From Myxococcales bacterium (GTDB taxonomy: Bacteria > Myxococcota_A > Polyangia > Palsa-1104 > JAEUJZ01): a stretch of 64,000 bases of DNA. Under the pieces are notes generated by a model, which saw nothing but the letters and a program-made list of their open reading frames with translations, was not told where the DNA came from and did not search any database. Made by a program: the position numbers and the translations under genes. The stretch is from contig JAEUKA010000053.1 of the NCBI GenBank assembly GCA_016794465.1, positions 19,999-83,998 on the forward strand, given 5' to 3'. Below, in pieces: positions 15,918-24,501 of this stretch (the first letter of the stretch is position 1; each line of letters begins with the position of its first letter).

Positions 15918-16958
15918 CTACCAGGGCTCGCGGCCACCGATGAAGTCGTAGGGGTAGCCGAAGCTCGGACGCGACACTTGGTCCAGCCGGCGGACGTGGT
16001 CAGGCGACAGCACAATCGACAGCGCAGCGATGTTGTCGGAGAGCTGGGCCAGGTTGCGGGCGCCGATAATGATCGACGAGCACTCGGGATGCGCGAGTAG
16101 ATACGCCAGCGACACCGCAGCGGGCGTGCTGTGGATCTCATGGGCGATCTCGCGAACGGTATCGAGGATCTTCCAGTTGAGGTCGGTGTTCATCGCCCCG
16201 TACGAGTCTTTCCATGCCGACAGACGCGCACCCTCGGGAGGCGCTTCGCCTTTCTGATACTTCCCCGACAGGAAGCCACGCCCAAGCGGACTCCACACCA
16301 GGACGCCCAGGCCAAAGTGCTTGGCCGCCGGGAGCAACTCGCGCTCGGCGTCGCGGACAACCAGGCTCCACTGGATCTGCATCGACTCGAAGCGCACCGT
16401 GCCTCGCTTGTCGGCGGCCCACAGCGCCTCGGTCAGACGGTAGCCGGTGTAGTTCGAGCAGCCGACGTAGCGGACCTTGCCGTCGCGGACCAGATCGTCG
16501 AGGGCGCGCATCGTCTCCTCGATCGGGACGTGACGATCCTGCATGTGGACTTGGTACAGGTCGATGTAGTCGGTGCGCAGGCGACGCAGAGAGTCTTCGC
16601 AGGCAGAGATGATGTGCTTGCGCGACAGGCCCTGATCGTGTGGCCCGATGGCACGAGTGCCAAAGCCAATCGGGAAGCGGCACTTGGTCAGCAAGGTGAC
16701 TTTGTCGCGACGGCCTTGCAGCCACTGTCCGAGGAGCTGCTCGCTGCGGCCTTCACTGTAGACGTTGGCGGTGTCGATGGTGTCAATGCCGGCGTCGATG
16801 GCGGCGTCGAGTACGTTCCGGGCTTCCTCGTCGCTGGAGGTGACTCCGCGCATGAAGCTCTCGGACTCGCCGAAGGTCATCGCGCCCAGCGTCAGCGCCG
16901 AGACTTTCAGACCGCACCGTCCGAGATGTCGATGTGAGATATGAACCGGGGTCGTCAT
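15918..16958 (-). CDS. Aldo/keto reductase
   Basis: A 346-residue NADPH-dependent aldo/keto reductase. The (beta/alpha)8 marks are LGRCGLKVSALTLGAMTFGE, AAIDAGIDTIDTANVYSEG (catalytic Asp and Tyr), VTLLTKCRFP (Lys), DYIDLYQVHMQD (His), VRYVGCSNYTGYR, VWSPLGRGFLSGKYQKG and, at the end, SSIIIGARNLAQLSDNI for the cofactor. These enzymes reduce sugar or xenobiotic aldehydes and ketones; the natural substrate is unknown. The frame extends 285 bases upstream, but the ATG at 16958 has AGGAG at good spacing and matches the family N-terminus. It diverges from the TonB-dependent receptor gene across 170 bases, which must hold both promoters. Confidence 0.9.
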   Translation of the reverse strand: MTTPVHISHRHLGRCGLKVSALTLGAMTFGESESFMRGVTSSDEEARNVLDAAIDAGIDTIDTANVYSEGRSEQLLGQWLQGRRDKVTLLTKCRFPIGFGTRAIGPHDQGLSRKHIISACEDSLRRLRTDYIDLYQVHMQDRHVPIEETMRALDDLVRDGKVRYVGCSNYTGYRLTEALWAADKRGTVRFESMQIQWSLVVRDAERELLPAAKHFGLGVLVWSPLGRGFLSGKYQKGEAPPEGARLSAWKDSYGAMNTDLNWKILDTVREIAHEIHSTPAAVSLAYLLAHPECSSIIIGARNLAQLSDNIAALSIVLSPDHVRRLDQVSRPSFGYPYDFIGGREPW

Positions 16959-17128
16959 GGCTGGCTCCTGCTTCCGCCCGTAGGCGAGTGTGCAACCATG
17001 ATGCGCGAGGACCCAAGGCGGTGGAAGCCCTAGCGGTAGCGCCGCTGTTTTTGGCCAAGGTCCGGGGGTAGCAGTGGAACCGACGGCGGCGCGTGTAGTA
17101 TGGTGTCGCAACTTTGCGGACAAGGTCC

Positions 17129-20074
17129 ATGAATCGATCTGCGCCCCTTCCGATTTCTTCGCGCGCTTTCCACCCTGGGCTCCGACGGTTTCTGACGCTG
17201 CGGCACCTCGCAATGACGGTCGCGCTGGGTGGACTTGTGCCACTTTGTGCGATGCCGAAAGCAGCGTGGGCGGTGGGCGAGCAGAATGCCCGGCTGCGCG
17301 GCACCATCGTCGAGGCAGGCACCGACGTACCGATGCAAGGTGCGGTGGTCATCATTCGCGGCGATGCGCTGATCGGCGGTCCCAAGCGAGCCGTGGCCGA
17401 CGACGAAGGTCACTTTGACTTTCCGCTGCTACCGCCGGGTAAGTACACCATCACCGTCGAATACGAGGGGCTGAAGCCGACCCAGCGGCGTGTCTCCTTG
17501 GACCTCGGGCAGACGCAGAACATCAAGATTCCGCTCTCGGCAGAGCTGGCCCAGGCCGAGACGCAGACGATCATCGAGGAGCGACGGCGACTGGACGCCG
17601 ATCGGCTCTCGACGGGGAAGGTGCTGACCGCTGACTCGCAGGCCAAGCTGGCCACGCCCCGTCGCTATCAAGATGTCGTCCAGCAGCTTCCTGGCGTCAC
17701 CGGCAGCTCGAACCCGGTCATGGCCGGCGCCACCCAGCGTCACAACCGCTACCTCGTCGACGGAATGGACATCACCGACCCCGTCGAGGGCACGTTTTCC
17801 GCCAACTTCAACTTCGACGCCATCGGCCAGATGGACCTGCTGCTCTTGGCGGTCGACGCACAGTACAACTCGCTCGGCGGCGTCATCAACCTGATGACCA
17901 AGAGTGGCAGCGACAAGCTCTCCGTCGACGCCAGCTTCTATGTCAACAACCAGGCGCTGTCGCTGGGAAGTCGCTCGGGCAATCAGCTGTACGAAGGGCG
18001 GCTGCTCGATCAGCGCGGTCCGGTGCCGCCGGTGGCGAGCTACCAGGCCAACGTCAACATCGGCGGGCCGATCGTCAAACAGAAGCTGTGGCTCTACTTC
18101 TCGACGGAGTATCGCTACCGCATAAACTCGGTGATTTCGGGCGCGCCGCTCAATGTCCAGCACGAGCCACTCGAGCGCCACGACCTCTACACACGGCTTA
18201 AGCTGACGTGGTCGCCGTCGTCGCGGCATCGAGTGAACCTGTCGCTGAACGCCGATCCGACCTGGCTGACCAACATCCGTAACATCGACGGCAGCCAGAC
18301 CAACGCCTACACCTCCGAGGCTGACTATTTCCAAAACCAAGGCGGCGCGTTTGGCATCCTGACCTGGGACTATTTCGCGTCGGATACGCTGCTATTTGGG
18401 CTTCAGACCGGTGTGCAGTGGTTTGGCTTCACGACCGGACCGCAGCTCGGCGACCTTGTCAGCCCGACCCACATCGACAACGGCAGCACCATCACCTGGA
18501 ATAACTCCGACGCAGCGTCGGTGATCAGCGACGGTCGGCTGCGGTTTCAGTTCGACCCGACGGTGACCTGGATCAAGCGCGGCGGCATCGGTACCCACAC
18601 GGTCAAAGCCGGCGCGCAGGTGCAGTTTCTGCGCAACTATGCCTCGACGGGGACGCCCGGCAACTTGATCTACACCGACGACACCAGCCAAGGCGGCGGG
18701 GTGCTCAGTCGCGATCCCAACTCGACCGAGCGGCCCCTCGGCTGTGTCGAAGCGGCCCCGCAGCCTCGGATGGGCTCGACGGCGACGCCGTGTTTCCAGC
18801 GCGCGCTGTACGAGCCGACGCGGGCGCAGGTTCGCATCGGCTGGGCGATGGGCGCGTTCATTCAGGATACGTGGAAGCCGACCTCGTGGCTGACGCTGGT
18901 TCCCGGTCTGCGCGTCGACTACGGCACGGCGCAGAACTCGCTGGGGCAGACGACGCAGAACCTGCTGGGCTTTGGGCCGCGTATCGGTGCCTCGGTGGAT
19001 CTGACCCGCGATGGCAAGACCATGGTCAAGTTCGCCTACGGTCGCGCCAATGAGGTCGCGTCGCTGCGCAGCGCCGGGCTGGCCGATGTCAATCCGCTGT
19101 CGACGACGTGGAACTACAACCAGGCGAGCGGTCGCTTCGATCGCTTCTTTTCGTCCGACGGTGGAGGTGGTGGCTATGAGCTGGCCGGTCGCTGTGCCGA
19201 CGGAACCATTCGCAGCGAGTGTGGCAATGCCAAGCTCAGCCTGCGGCCACCGCACTCGGACTTTGTGACCGCGTCGTTCGAGCGCGAGCTGTACGCCAAT
19301 GTCGTCGGCAGTGTTACCTATACCTACCGCCGCCTCGAAGATCTGTGGGAAGACATCGAGGTGAACGCCTACCGGACGCTCGACGGTGGCAACATCGCCG
19401 GCTTTGCCGACCCCAACCGAGGCAACGTCCGCGTCTACCGTCCCACCGGCGAGGCGTTTCGGCGCTACCAAGCGATGGACATTGCGATTGCCGGCAATCC
19501 GTCGCCAGCCTGGAGTGTCTTTGTCGCCTATACGCTGTCGTTTTTGGATGGCACGCTCGACGACCAGATCTCGATCCTGCGCAACGACATGCCGCGCGAC
19601 CTGCGGCTGTACGGCTACCTTCTCGACGACCACCGCCATCAGGTCAAGGCCAACGCCAGCTATACCTTCCACGGCCTGACTGCCGGCGTGAACCTGGCCT
19701 ATATCACCGGAGCGCCGACGACGCGGCTCTATACCACGACGGCATTTGGCTACAACGGGCGCTACGGCTGGCGCGGCACCGATCCCGGCAGCGACCCGAA
19801 CGACATCCGCAAGTGGACCGAGCTGCGCAGCTCCGACGTGCTCGATCTGTCGGTGCGGGCGCAGTACGACACCTACGAGCTGATTCGGCAGCACCTGACG
19901 CTGATCGTTGACATCTTCAACGTGCTCGACTTGTCGTCGGCGACGCGCACCAACACCACCTCGGCCAGCACCTATCAGCCGGCATTCGAGGCTCGCAACA
20001 GCGCTGCGTACGGAGCCGTGACCAGCCGCCAGGTGCCGTTCCGCGTCCAGTTTGGCCTGCGCTACCAGTATTAG
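17129..20074 (+). CDS. TonB-dependent outer-membrane receptor with regulatory-like N domain
   Basis: A 981-residue outer-membrane transporter: long signal region ending AAWAVG (about residue 50), a carboxypeptidase-regulatory-like beta sandwich at 55-135 (LRGTIVEAGTDVPMQGAVV, DDEGHFDFPLLPPGKYTI), a plug domain at 160-280 (DVVQQLPGVTG, RYLVDGMDITDP, LGGVINLMTKSGSD) and a 22-strand barrel ending in FRVQFGLRYQY with the usual terminal aromatic. Such receptors import metal chelates, cobalamin or glycans using TonB. The downstream genes are a CDP-alcohol phosphatidyltransferase (25-base gap) and a G3E GTPase (6-base gap), so all three probably form one operon. The GTPase hints at a metal substrate. 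ATG at 17129 is chosen over a TTG 15 bases upstream. Confidence 0.9.
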   Translation: MNRSAPLPISSRAFHPGLRRFLTLRHLAMTVALGGLVPLCAMPKAAWAVGEQNARLRGTIVEAGTDVPMQGAVVIIRGDALIGGPKRAVADDEGHFDFPLLPPGKYTITVEYEGLKPTQRRVSLDLGQTQNIKIPLSAELAQAETQTIIEERRRLDADRLSTGKVLTADSQAKLATPRRYQDVVQQLPGVTGSSNPVMAGATQRHNRYLVDGMDITDPVEGTFSANFNFDAIGQMDLLLLAVDAQYNSLGGVINLMTKSGSDKLSVDASFYVNNQALSLGSRSGNQLYEGRLLDQRGPVPPVASYQANVNIGGPIVKQKLWLYFSTEYRYRINSVISGAPLNVQHEPLERHDLYTRLKLTWSPSSRHRVNLSLNADPTWLTNIRNIDGSQTNAYTSEADYFQNQGGAFGILTWDYFASDTLLFGLQTGVQWFGFTTGPQLGDLVSPTHIDNGSTITWNNSDAASVISDGRLRFQFDPTVTWIKRGGIGTHTVKAGAQVQFLRNYASTGTPGNLIYTDDTSQGGGVLSRDPNSTERPLGCVEAAPQPRMGSTATPCFQRALYEPTRAQVRIGWAMGAFIQDTWKPTSWLTLVPGLRVDYGTAQNSLGQTTQNLLGFGPRIGASVDLTRDGKTMVKFAYGRANEVASLRSAGLADVNPLSTTWNYNQASGRFDRFFSSDGGGGGYELAGRCADGTIRSECGNAKLSLRPPHSDFVTASFERELYANVVGSVTYTYRRLEDLWEDIEVNAYRTLDGGNIAGFADPNRGNVRVYRPTGEAFRRYQAMDIAIAGNPSPAWSVFVAYTLSFLDGTLDDQISILRNDMPRDLRLYGYLLDDHRHQVKANASYTFHGLTAGVNLAYITGAPTTRLYTTTAFGYNGRYGWRGTDPGSDPNDIRKWTELRSSDVLDLSVRAQYDTYELIRQHLTLIVDIFNVLDLSSATRTNTTSASTYQPAFEARNSAAYGAVTSRQVPFRVQFGLRYQY

Positions 20075-20099
20075 TCCGCAATCCGGGAGACGTTACACG

Positions 20100-21167
20100 A
20101 TGGGCAAACCACCGATTACCGCCAATCAGGTCACGCTGCTGCGGATTGTGCTGCTGCCGCTCGGGCCGTACCTGCTGTATGGCACGGTGAACGAGCAGTG
20201 GCTGGCGCTGCTTTTTATGACCGTGCTCGGCTGCACCGACTTTGTCGACGGCTGGCTGGCGCGGCGCTACGGCTCGACCGAGCTGGGGCGGCTGATGGAC
20301 CCGATCGCCGACAAGGCCTTCGTGCTGGTCGGCTTTCTGCCGTTCATCCACCTGATGAAGGACGGGCATCCGTGGCTGTATCCGTGGGAGGTCGGGCTGA
20401 TGCTCGCCCGCGAGTACGTCGTCACCAGCTTCCGATCGGTGTATGAGCAGCGGCGGATCTCGCCCAAGACGCAGCTCCTCGCCAAGATCAAGGCGTGGGC
20501 CCAGATGGCCGGCTGCGGCGTGATCTTCCTTCTGCGGATGGTGCCCGAGAAGTGGGTGCTCTACGCGATCGTGCTCGGGGCAGTGCTGCCGCTGGTCTTT
20601 TTGGCGATCCGCTTGGTGGTGCGCGGCGTGGTGTGGAAGGGCGCGCTCATCTTCAGCGGCTGGTTTGTGGTCCTTTTGCCGATTCAGTACCAGTGGGGTT
20701 CCGAGGCGACGACGCACTTTCTGACCGTGACCATCATCGGCATCACCTGGATCTCGGGCTGGTCGTATGTGACGCCGCTGTTTCCGCTGCTCCGCCAAGG
20801 CGAGCTGAAAGCCGGCGACTGGGCGCGCATCTTTGGAGCGGTGGTGCCGCCGACGCTGCTGCTCATCTTGGCGAATCAGCAGGTGCTGCGGCCTTGGGTG
20901 GTGATGCTGATCATGACGATCGAGCTGTCGGTGGGCGGGCTCGACAACCTGCTCTGCTTCCATCGGGTGCAGGCGTCGGCGCTGCTGTGGGGTGTGCGGG
21001 TCGGCTTGCTGTCGCTGCTGTCAGCGCTGGTGCTGCTCGGTCAACCGGCGTGGCTGCTGTACGTCGGCTTGGCGCTGTCGGTCGGCCTGTCAGCCATCGA
21101 GTTCTATCGCGGGCGACGCTACTACCTGGAAGAGCCCGAGGAAGCCAAGTCGCGAGTGGTGGACTAG
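20100..21167 (+). CDS. CDP-alcohol phosphatidyltransferase with extra membrane domain
   Basis: A 355-residue integral membrane enzyme. The first 180 residues match the CDP-alcohol phosphatidyltransferase family: ITANQVTLLRIVLLPLG, then the signature DFVDGWLARR-x8-GRLMDPIADK that binds the CDP-diacylglycerol metal site, as in PgsA, which makes phosphatidylglycerol-phosphate. The last 170 residues add about six more membrane helices (VVLLPIQYQWG, WISGWSYVTPLFPLL, VGLLSLLSALVLLGQPAWLL) that a normal 190-residue PgsA lacks. The alcohol acceptor is therefore uncertain. It is in the receptor operon, six bases ahead of the G3E GTPase. Confidence 0.8.
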   Translation: MGKPPITANQVTLLRIVLLPLGPYLLYGTVNEQWLALLFMTVLGCTDFVDGWLARRYGSTELGRLMDPIADKAFVLVGFLPFIHLMKDGHPWLYPWEVGLMLAREYVVTSFRSVYEQRRISPKTQLLAKIKAWAQMAGCGVIFLLRMVPEKWVLYAIVLGAVLPLVFLAIRLVVRGVVWKGALIFSGWFVVLLPIQYQWGSEATTHFLTVTIIGITWISGWSYVTPLFPLLRQGELKAGDWARIFGAVVPPTLLLILANQQVLRPWVVMLIMTIELSVGGLDNLLCFHRVQASALLWGVRVGLLSLLSALVLLGQPAWLLYVGLALSVGLSAIEFYRGRRYYLEEPEEAKSRVVD

Positions 21168-21173
21168 CCGCCG

Positions 21174-22214
21174 ATGACCCCGCACAAGGTTCCTGTCACC
21201 GTCATCTCCGGGTTTCTGGGCAGTGGCAAGACCACGCTGCTGCGACGACTGGTGTCGGACCCGAGCCTGCCCCACAAGCTGGCGGTGATCGTCAACGACC
21301 TGGGCGAGCTGGGCCTGGACCATGAGCTGATTGCCGCCGAGTCAGATACGCCGACCCTGCGCGTGACCGAGCTGACCTCGGGCTGTGTCTGCTGCACGCT
21401 GAAGAGTGAGCTGGGCGAGGCGCTGCTGTCGCTGGCTCGTGGCGAAGGACTCGATCGTCCCCCCGCGCACATCCTGATCGAGCCGAGCGGCATCGCCAAG
21501 GCCTCCGAGGTCAGCTTTGCCATCGGCGCCCTGTCGTTCGATGGCCCGGTCGAGTGCGATGCCGTCGTCACCGTCGTCGATCTTCACAATGCCGAGCGCG
21601 CCCATCGCGAGCATCCCGAGCTGTTCGAGGATCAGGTGCGCTTCGCCGATCTCCTGCTCCTCAACAAGGTCGACCTAGAGCCCGATCTCGCGACGCAGCA
21701 GCGCCTGGCCGCCTGGCTGCAAGCCCTGGCCCCCCGCGCCCAGCAGATCTTCACCTGTCAGGCCGAGGTCGATGCCCGGCTGCTGCTCGGACAGCTTGAT
21801 CTCTTGGCGCAGTCACCCAGTCGGCAGCCACCGCCTGCGCCGCACCCGCCCACGCACGCCCACCGGCCTGAGGCGCATGGCATTGCCGCTCGCACCCTAC
21901 CCGTGCCCTTCGCGATCGACTGGCCGGCGCTTGAGGACCTTCTCGACAGCCTGGCCGATCACATCTTTCGCATCAAAGGCATCGTCGATCGCCAGGACGA
22001 GGCCGCCACCACCCCGCTGCTGGTCCAAGCCGTGGGCGATCGCATCGACTGGCAAGAGCTGCCCCCCGACTCCCCCCTCACCCAAGCCCCCCGCCGCCTC
22101 ATCTTCATCGGCGAGCCCCAAGCCCTAGACGAACCCACCCTACGGCAAGCCCTACAGAACGTGGCCGCGACACCAAAACCAAGACTCCTGCCAAACCAAC
22201 CAGTCGAGAAATGA
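21174..22214 (+). CDS. G3E-family (CobW/COG0523) GTPase
   Basis: A 346-residue P-loop GTPase of the G3E family, which delivers or stores metals such as Zn, Co or Ni. Visible are the Walker A loop GFLGSGKTTLLRR, the metal-binding GCVCC (CxCC), IEPSGIAKAS, VTVVDLH (Walker B) and LLNKVDLE (guanine-specificity NKxD). After residue 215 comes a Pro/His-rich linker (PHPPTHAHRPEAHG), typical of the metal-binding loop of zinc-related members, then the CobW C-terminal domain. It is the last gene of the TonB-receptor operon. Metal trafficking is the family's known role; which metal is not decided by this sequence. Confidence 0.85.
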   Translation: MTPHKVPVTVISGFLGSGKTTLLRRLVSDPSLPHKLAVIVNDLGELGLDHELIAAESDTPTLRVTELTSGCVCCTLKSELGEALLSLARGEGLDRPPAHILIEPSGIAKASEVSFAIGALSFDGPVECDAVVTVVDLHNAERAHREHPELFEDQVRFADLLLLNKVDLEPDLATQQRLAAWLQALAPRAQQIFTCQAEVDARLLLGQLDLLAQSPSRQPPPAPHPPTHAHRPEAHGIAARTLPVPFAIDWPALEDLLDSLADHIFRIKGIVDRQDEAATTPLLVQAVGDRIDWQELPPDSPLTQAPRRLIFIGEPQALDEPTLRQALQNVAATPKPRLLPNQPVEK

Positions 22215-22215
22215 A

Positions 22216-22296
22216 CTGTGGGGCCGACCGAAGAGCTTTTTTTCGGGCCGCAAAGCGGAACGGAAAAAAGTCTCGCAGGGAAGGGGGGCCCCACAG
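22216..22296. repeat. Intergenic palindromic element, copy 1
   Basis: An 81-base element bounded by a perfect 10-base inverted repeat, CTGTGGGGCC at 22216-22225 and GGCCCCACAG at 22287-22296. Inside are a 26-base block (22255-22280) and a 19-base block (22232-22250) that reappear exactly, on the other strand, in copy 2 at 50928-51034. The two blocks are themselves partly complementary (A-run against T-run, AGAGC against GTCTC), so RNA from either strand can form a long hairpin with internal U-runs. It lies between convergent genes (22214 and 22321), where a two-way terminator would be useful. Confidence 0.75.
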
Positions 22297-22320
22297 TGAG
22301 ACTTCCGCTAAGTGCCGGGG

Positions 22321-22707
22321 TTAGCGGACCTGGAAGATGAAGTGGGAGAGGTTGGTGCGGCCAAAGAACTCCTTGGTGACCCGCTGCGCACTCTGCGCCG
22401 CCCCGGTCGGTCCCAGCGCAATCACATCGACGCTGTACGTCCCTGCGGTAAAGCCCGTCGTCTCCCCGCTATAGGCCGTACACGGGAAGTCAAACGGCTG
22501 CCCAGTCGACAGCTGCACCCGCACCCACTGCACGTTCTTCGTCGAGCAGTCGCGCGCCGGCGCGGTCAGCGGGTCTGGAGCCGTGGCATCGACGATCTGC
22601 CAGGTCAGGTACGCGGTCGCCGTGCCTTGATAGGTGCCGCAGCCCGACAGAGCGCCGAGCACCGGCAGCACGGACAAGAGCAGTTTCGACAGGGACTTGC
22701 TGTGCAT
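22321..22707 (-). CDS. Small predicted lipoprotein
   Basis: A 128-residue lipoprotein: signal LSKLLLSVLPVLGALSGC with lipobox LSGC near residue 23, followed by a single beta-rich domain (GTATAYLTWQIVDA, WVRVQLSTGQPFDFPC, GFTAGTYSVDVIALG) that resembles a fibronectin or carboxypeptidase-regulatory type fold, with two Cys (ARDC, DFPC). No family is recognised. The ATG at 22707 has AGGAG six bases ahead. It is downstream of the glycosyltransferase gene on the same strand, across 75 bases. Confidence 0.6.
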   Translation of the reverse strand: MHSKSLSKLLLSVLPVLGALSGCGTYQGTATAYLTWQIVDATAPDPLTAPARDCSTKNVQWVRVQLSTGQPFDFPCTAYSGETTGFTAGTYSVDVIALGPTGAAQSAQRVTKEFFGRTNLSHFIFQVR

Positions 22708-22782
22708 GAAGGTTCTCCTACGTGGTCTTGATGGTTTCTTATGGTCAAGCCGGCCTCGCTTGTCGCTTGGCGAGGTCGGCGT

Positions 22783-23826
22783 CTACGATGCCGTCACGGG
22801 GTCGAGTCCCACCGTCCGCAGCAGCACTTCCAGCCGCTTCTCGAACGTGTGGTCCCGCAGGGCTCTCACCGCTGCCGCCGCCGCGATCTGCTGCCGCTCG
22901 TGCGGCCTGGCCAGGTAGTACTGCACTTTCTCGCGCAAGTCAGCCCGGCCGTCGAACGTCACCACTTCTTTGCCGACCTCGAAGTATTCCCCGAGCGCGG
23001 GCCGGTTGTCGGTCAGCTGAAACGCGCCGATGCCGCCCAGCTCGAACGTCCGCTTGTTGACATCGCCAATCCCGGCGTAGTGGTTGGTGTTGAGCGCGAT
23101 CTTGGCCGCGCACATCGCCTTGCACTTCTCGTCGCCCTGGACCACCTTGCCGGCCCAGAAGTCGTGGACCTGGTGGTGCAGCCAGCGCGGCGGCTTGGCC
23201 CCCCACAGCTTCACGTCGATGCTGCCGTCCAAAAGCGGCTCGATGAGCTTCGCCCGATACGGGTAGTAGTTGCCGAACGTCGCCACGTCCGCGCCATAGG
23301 TCCGTAGGTCGTCATCCGAGAGCGCAATCGGCCTGTGGAACACCCGGTCCATGCACTCCGGCAGGTGGTGGATGTAGTCCGCCGACAGGCTCTGCCGCAG
23401 CCGCGCCACCATGAAGCGGTCCTGAAAGAACAGCCCGTTCCACGGCGCCAGCAGGAACGTGCCCCGGCCAAAGCTCGTGAACGCATCGGGGAACCAGCCC
23501 GCACACGTGATCCCCAGCCCCCGCAGCTCGGCAATCGTCTCGGGCAGCACCCACAGCAGCTGCACCACCAGCACCAAGTCGGCCTTGAGCGCCCGCGCCC
23601 GCGCCAACAGCGGCTTCTGCGCAAAGTAGAACGGCTCGCGCACCGTGCCGCGCAGCACAAACTCGGCGGCGGCATAGGCCAGCGGGTAGCGCTGCAGGGG
23701 CTTTGGCACCCCGATGTACTTGCGCGGGTCAAACAGCTCCGCCGTGTGGCCCATCGCCCGCAGGCCGTTCACACACCCCACCTCCGAGCCGTCTTCCCAG
23801 TCGGGACCCACCACCAGCACCCGCAT
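22783..23826 (-). CDS. CgeB-like glycosyltransferase (GT-B fold)
   Basis: A 347-residue GT-B glycosyltransferase of the kind found in the CgeB/YkvP spore-protein group. The N-domain opens MRVLVVGPDWEDGSEVGCVN and has LVLVVQLLWVLPETI; the C-domain has VATFGNYYPYRAKLIEPL, KIALNTNHYAGIGDVNKRTF and ELGGIGAFQLTDNRPAL, the region that binds the sugar nucleotide in this family, and closes with a helical tail. Two ATGs lie six bases apart; I prefer the second (23826) because AGGAGG is then eight bases away. The 115-residue gene just upstream is probably in the same operon. Substrate unknown; perhaps surface or spore-coat glycan. Confidence 0.75.
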   Translation of the reverse strand: MRVLVVGPDWEDGSEVGCVNGLRAMGHTAELFDPRKYIGVPKPLQRYPLAYAAAEFVLRGTVREPFYFAQKPLLARARALKADLVLVVQLLWVLPETIAELRGLGITCAGWFPDAFTSFGRGTFLLAPWNGLFFQDRFMVARLRQSLSADYIHHLPECMDRVFHRPIALSDDDLRTYGADVATFGNYYPYRAKLIEPLLDGSIDVKLWGAKPPRWLHHQVHDFWAGKVVQGDEKCKAMCAAKIALNTNHYAGIGDVNKRTFELGGIGAFQLTDNRPALGEYFEVGKEVVTFDGRADLREKVQYYLARPHERQQIAAAAAVRALRDHTFEKRLEVLLRTVGLDPVTAS

Positions 23827-23847
23827 CGGCATGTCCTCCTGCTTGCG

Positions 23848-24195
23848 CTACTTGGCCGCTGGCTTCTTGCGCGGGGTGCTCTGCCGCTTAAACGGCTCAA
23901 GCGACTTCAGCACCTCGGGCTGGGTGCGGTGCGCCGCGCGGAGGATCTCCAGCGCCTGCATATACCGCCCATACCGCTCGCCCTGCGCGACCGTGAACTG
24001 GCGATGGAACGCCTCGTAGTCCTGGAGCAGCTTCACGTCCTTCTGCTTCTCGCTGCGCTGCCCCTTCAGATCCACGTCGAGTGTCTTGACATCGAGGCTG
24101 AACTTCTTGTCCCAGCCCTCCGACTTGATGCGGGTGATGAGCGCCTCGAGCTGATCATCGAAGGAGCTGGGAACGGCGATACTGGACTTGGCCAT
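23848..24195 (-). CDS. Small soluble protein with a basic Lys-rich tail
   Basis: A 115-residue protein beginning MAKSSIAVPSSFDDQLEALI. It is mostly helical, with many charged residues (KSEGWDKKFSLDVKTLDV, KGQRSEKQKDVKLL), and ends in a basic tail KRQSTPRKKPAAK. No known motif is seen. The ATG at 24195 has AAAGGAAG at good spacing; an upstream in-frame GTG would add 25 residues with no sign of conservation. It is followed after 21 bases by the CgeB-like glycosyltransferase, so the two are probably co-transcribed and may act together. Confidence 0.6.
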   Translation of the reverse strand: MAKSSIAVPSSFDDQLEALITRIKSEGWDKKFSLDVKTLDVDLKGQRSEKQKDVKLLQDYEAFHRQFTVAQGERYGRYMQALEILRAAHRTQPEVLKSLEPFKRQSTPRKKPAAK

Positions 24196-24312
24196 GACGT
24201 GCTTCCTTTCTTCACCAAGCGAGCCCGACCAGCCTGATTGCCAGCCCCACTCGCCCACCCCCTGAACCAATCACAAAACCAACAAGCCAACCAAGCCCCA
24301 TCACAAGCAACT

Positions 24313-24501
24313 CTTGATGAAAGACGAGATGATTTAGATGAACGACGAGACGATTCAGATGAAAGATTAATCAGGCTTGATGAAAGACGAGATGATTCAG
24401 ATGAACGACGAGATTGTCTTGATGGAAGGCGAGATTGTTTAGATGAAAGACGAGACAGTCTTGATGAACTACGAGTCCGGCTTGATGAAAGACTGGCCAG
24501 T
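24313..24501. repeat. Nine-copy 21-bp tandem array
   Basis: Nine consecutive 21-base units fill 24313-24501 exactly, of the form ctt/tta/tca-gatgaa-aga/cga-cgagat-nnn. The array is AT-rich (about 40% GC) in a 65-70% GC neighbourhood. Read on the plus strand each unit is a seven-residue heptad, LDERRDD with variants (SDERLIR, LDGRRDC, LDELRVR), but no good start codon or ribosome site opens this frame. The array ends at 24501, and the next unit would begin with the bases TTA at 24502-24504, which are the stop codon of the sigma-54 activator on the other strand. The remaining gap, 24196-24312, holds Q/P-rich low-complexity codons and the promoter side of the 24195 gene. Confidence 0.85.

Noticed and set aside
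18392..19894. 500-codon antisense frame within the TonB-dependent receptor gene
   Set aside because: A typical GC-rich shadow frame: no motif, composition dominated by Arg, Gly, Val, and the sense strand carries an unmistakable receptor.
24313..24501. CRISPR array
   Set aside because: Units are contiguous 21-mers with no unique spacers, and no cas gene is near.
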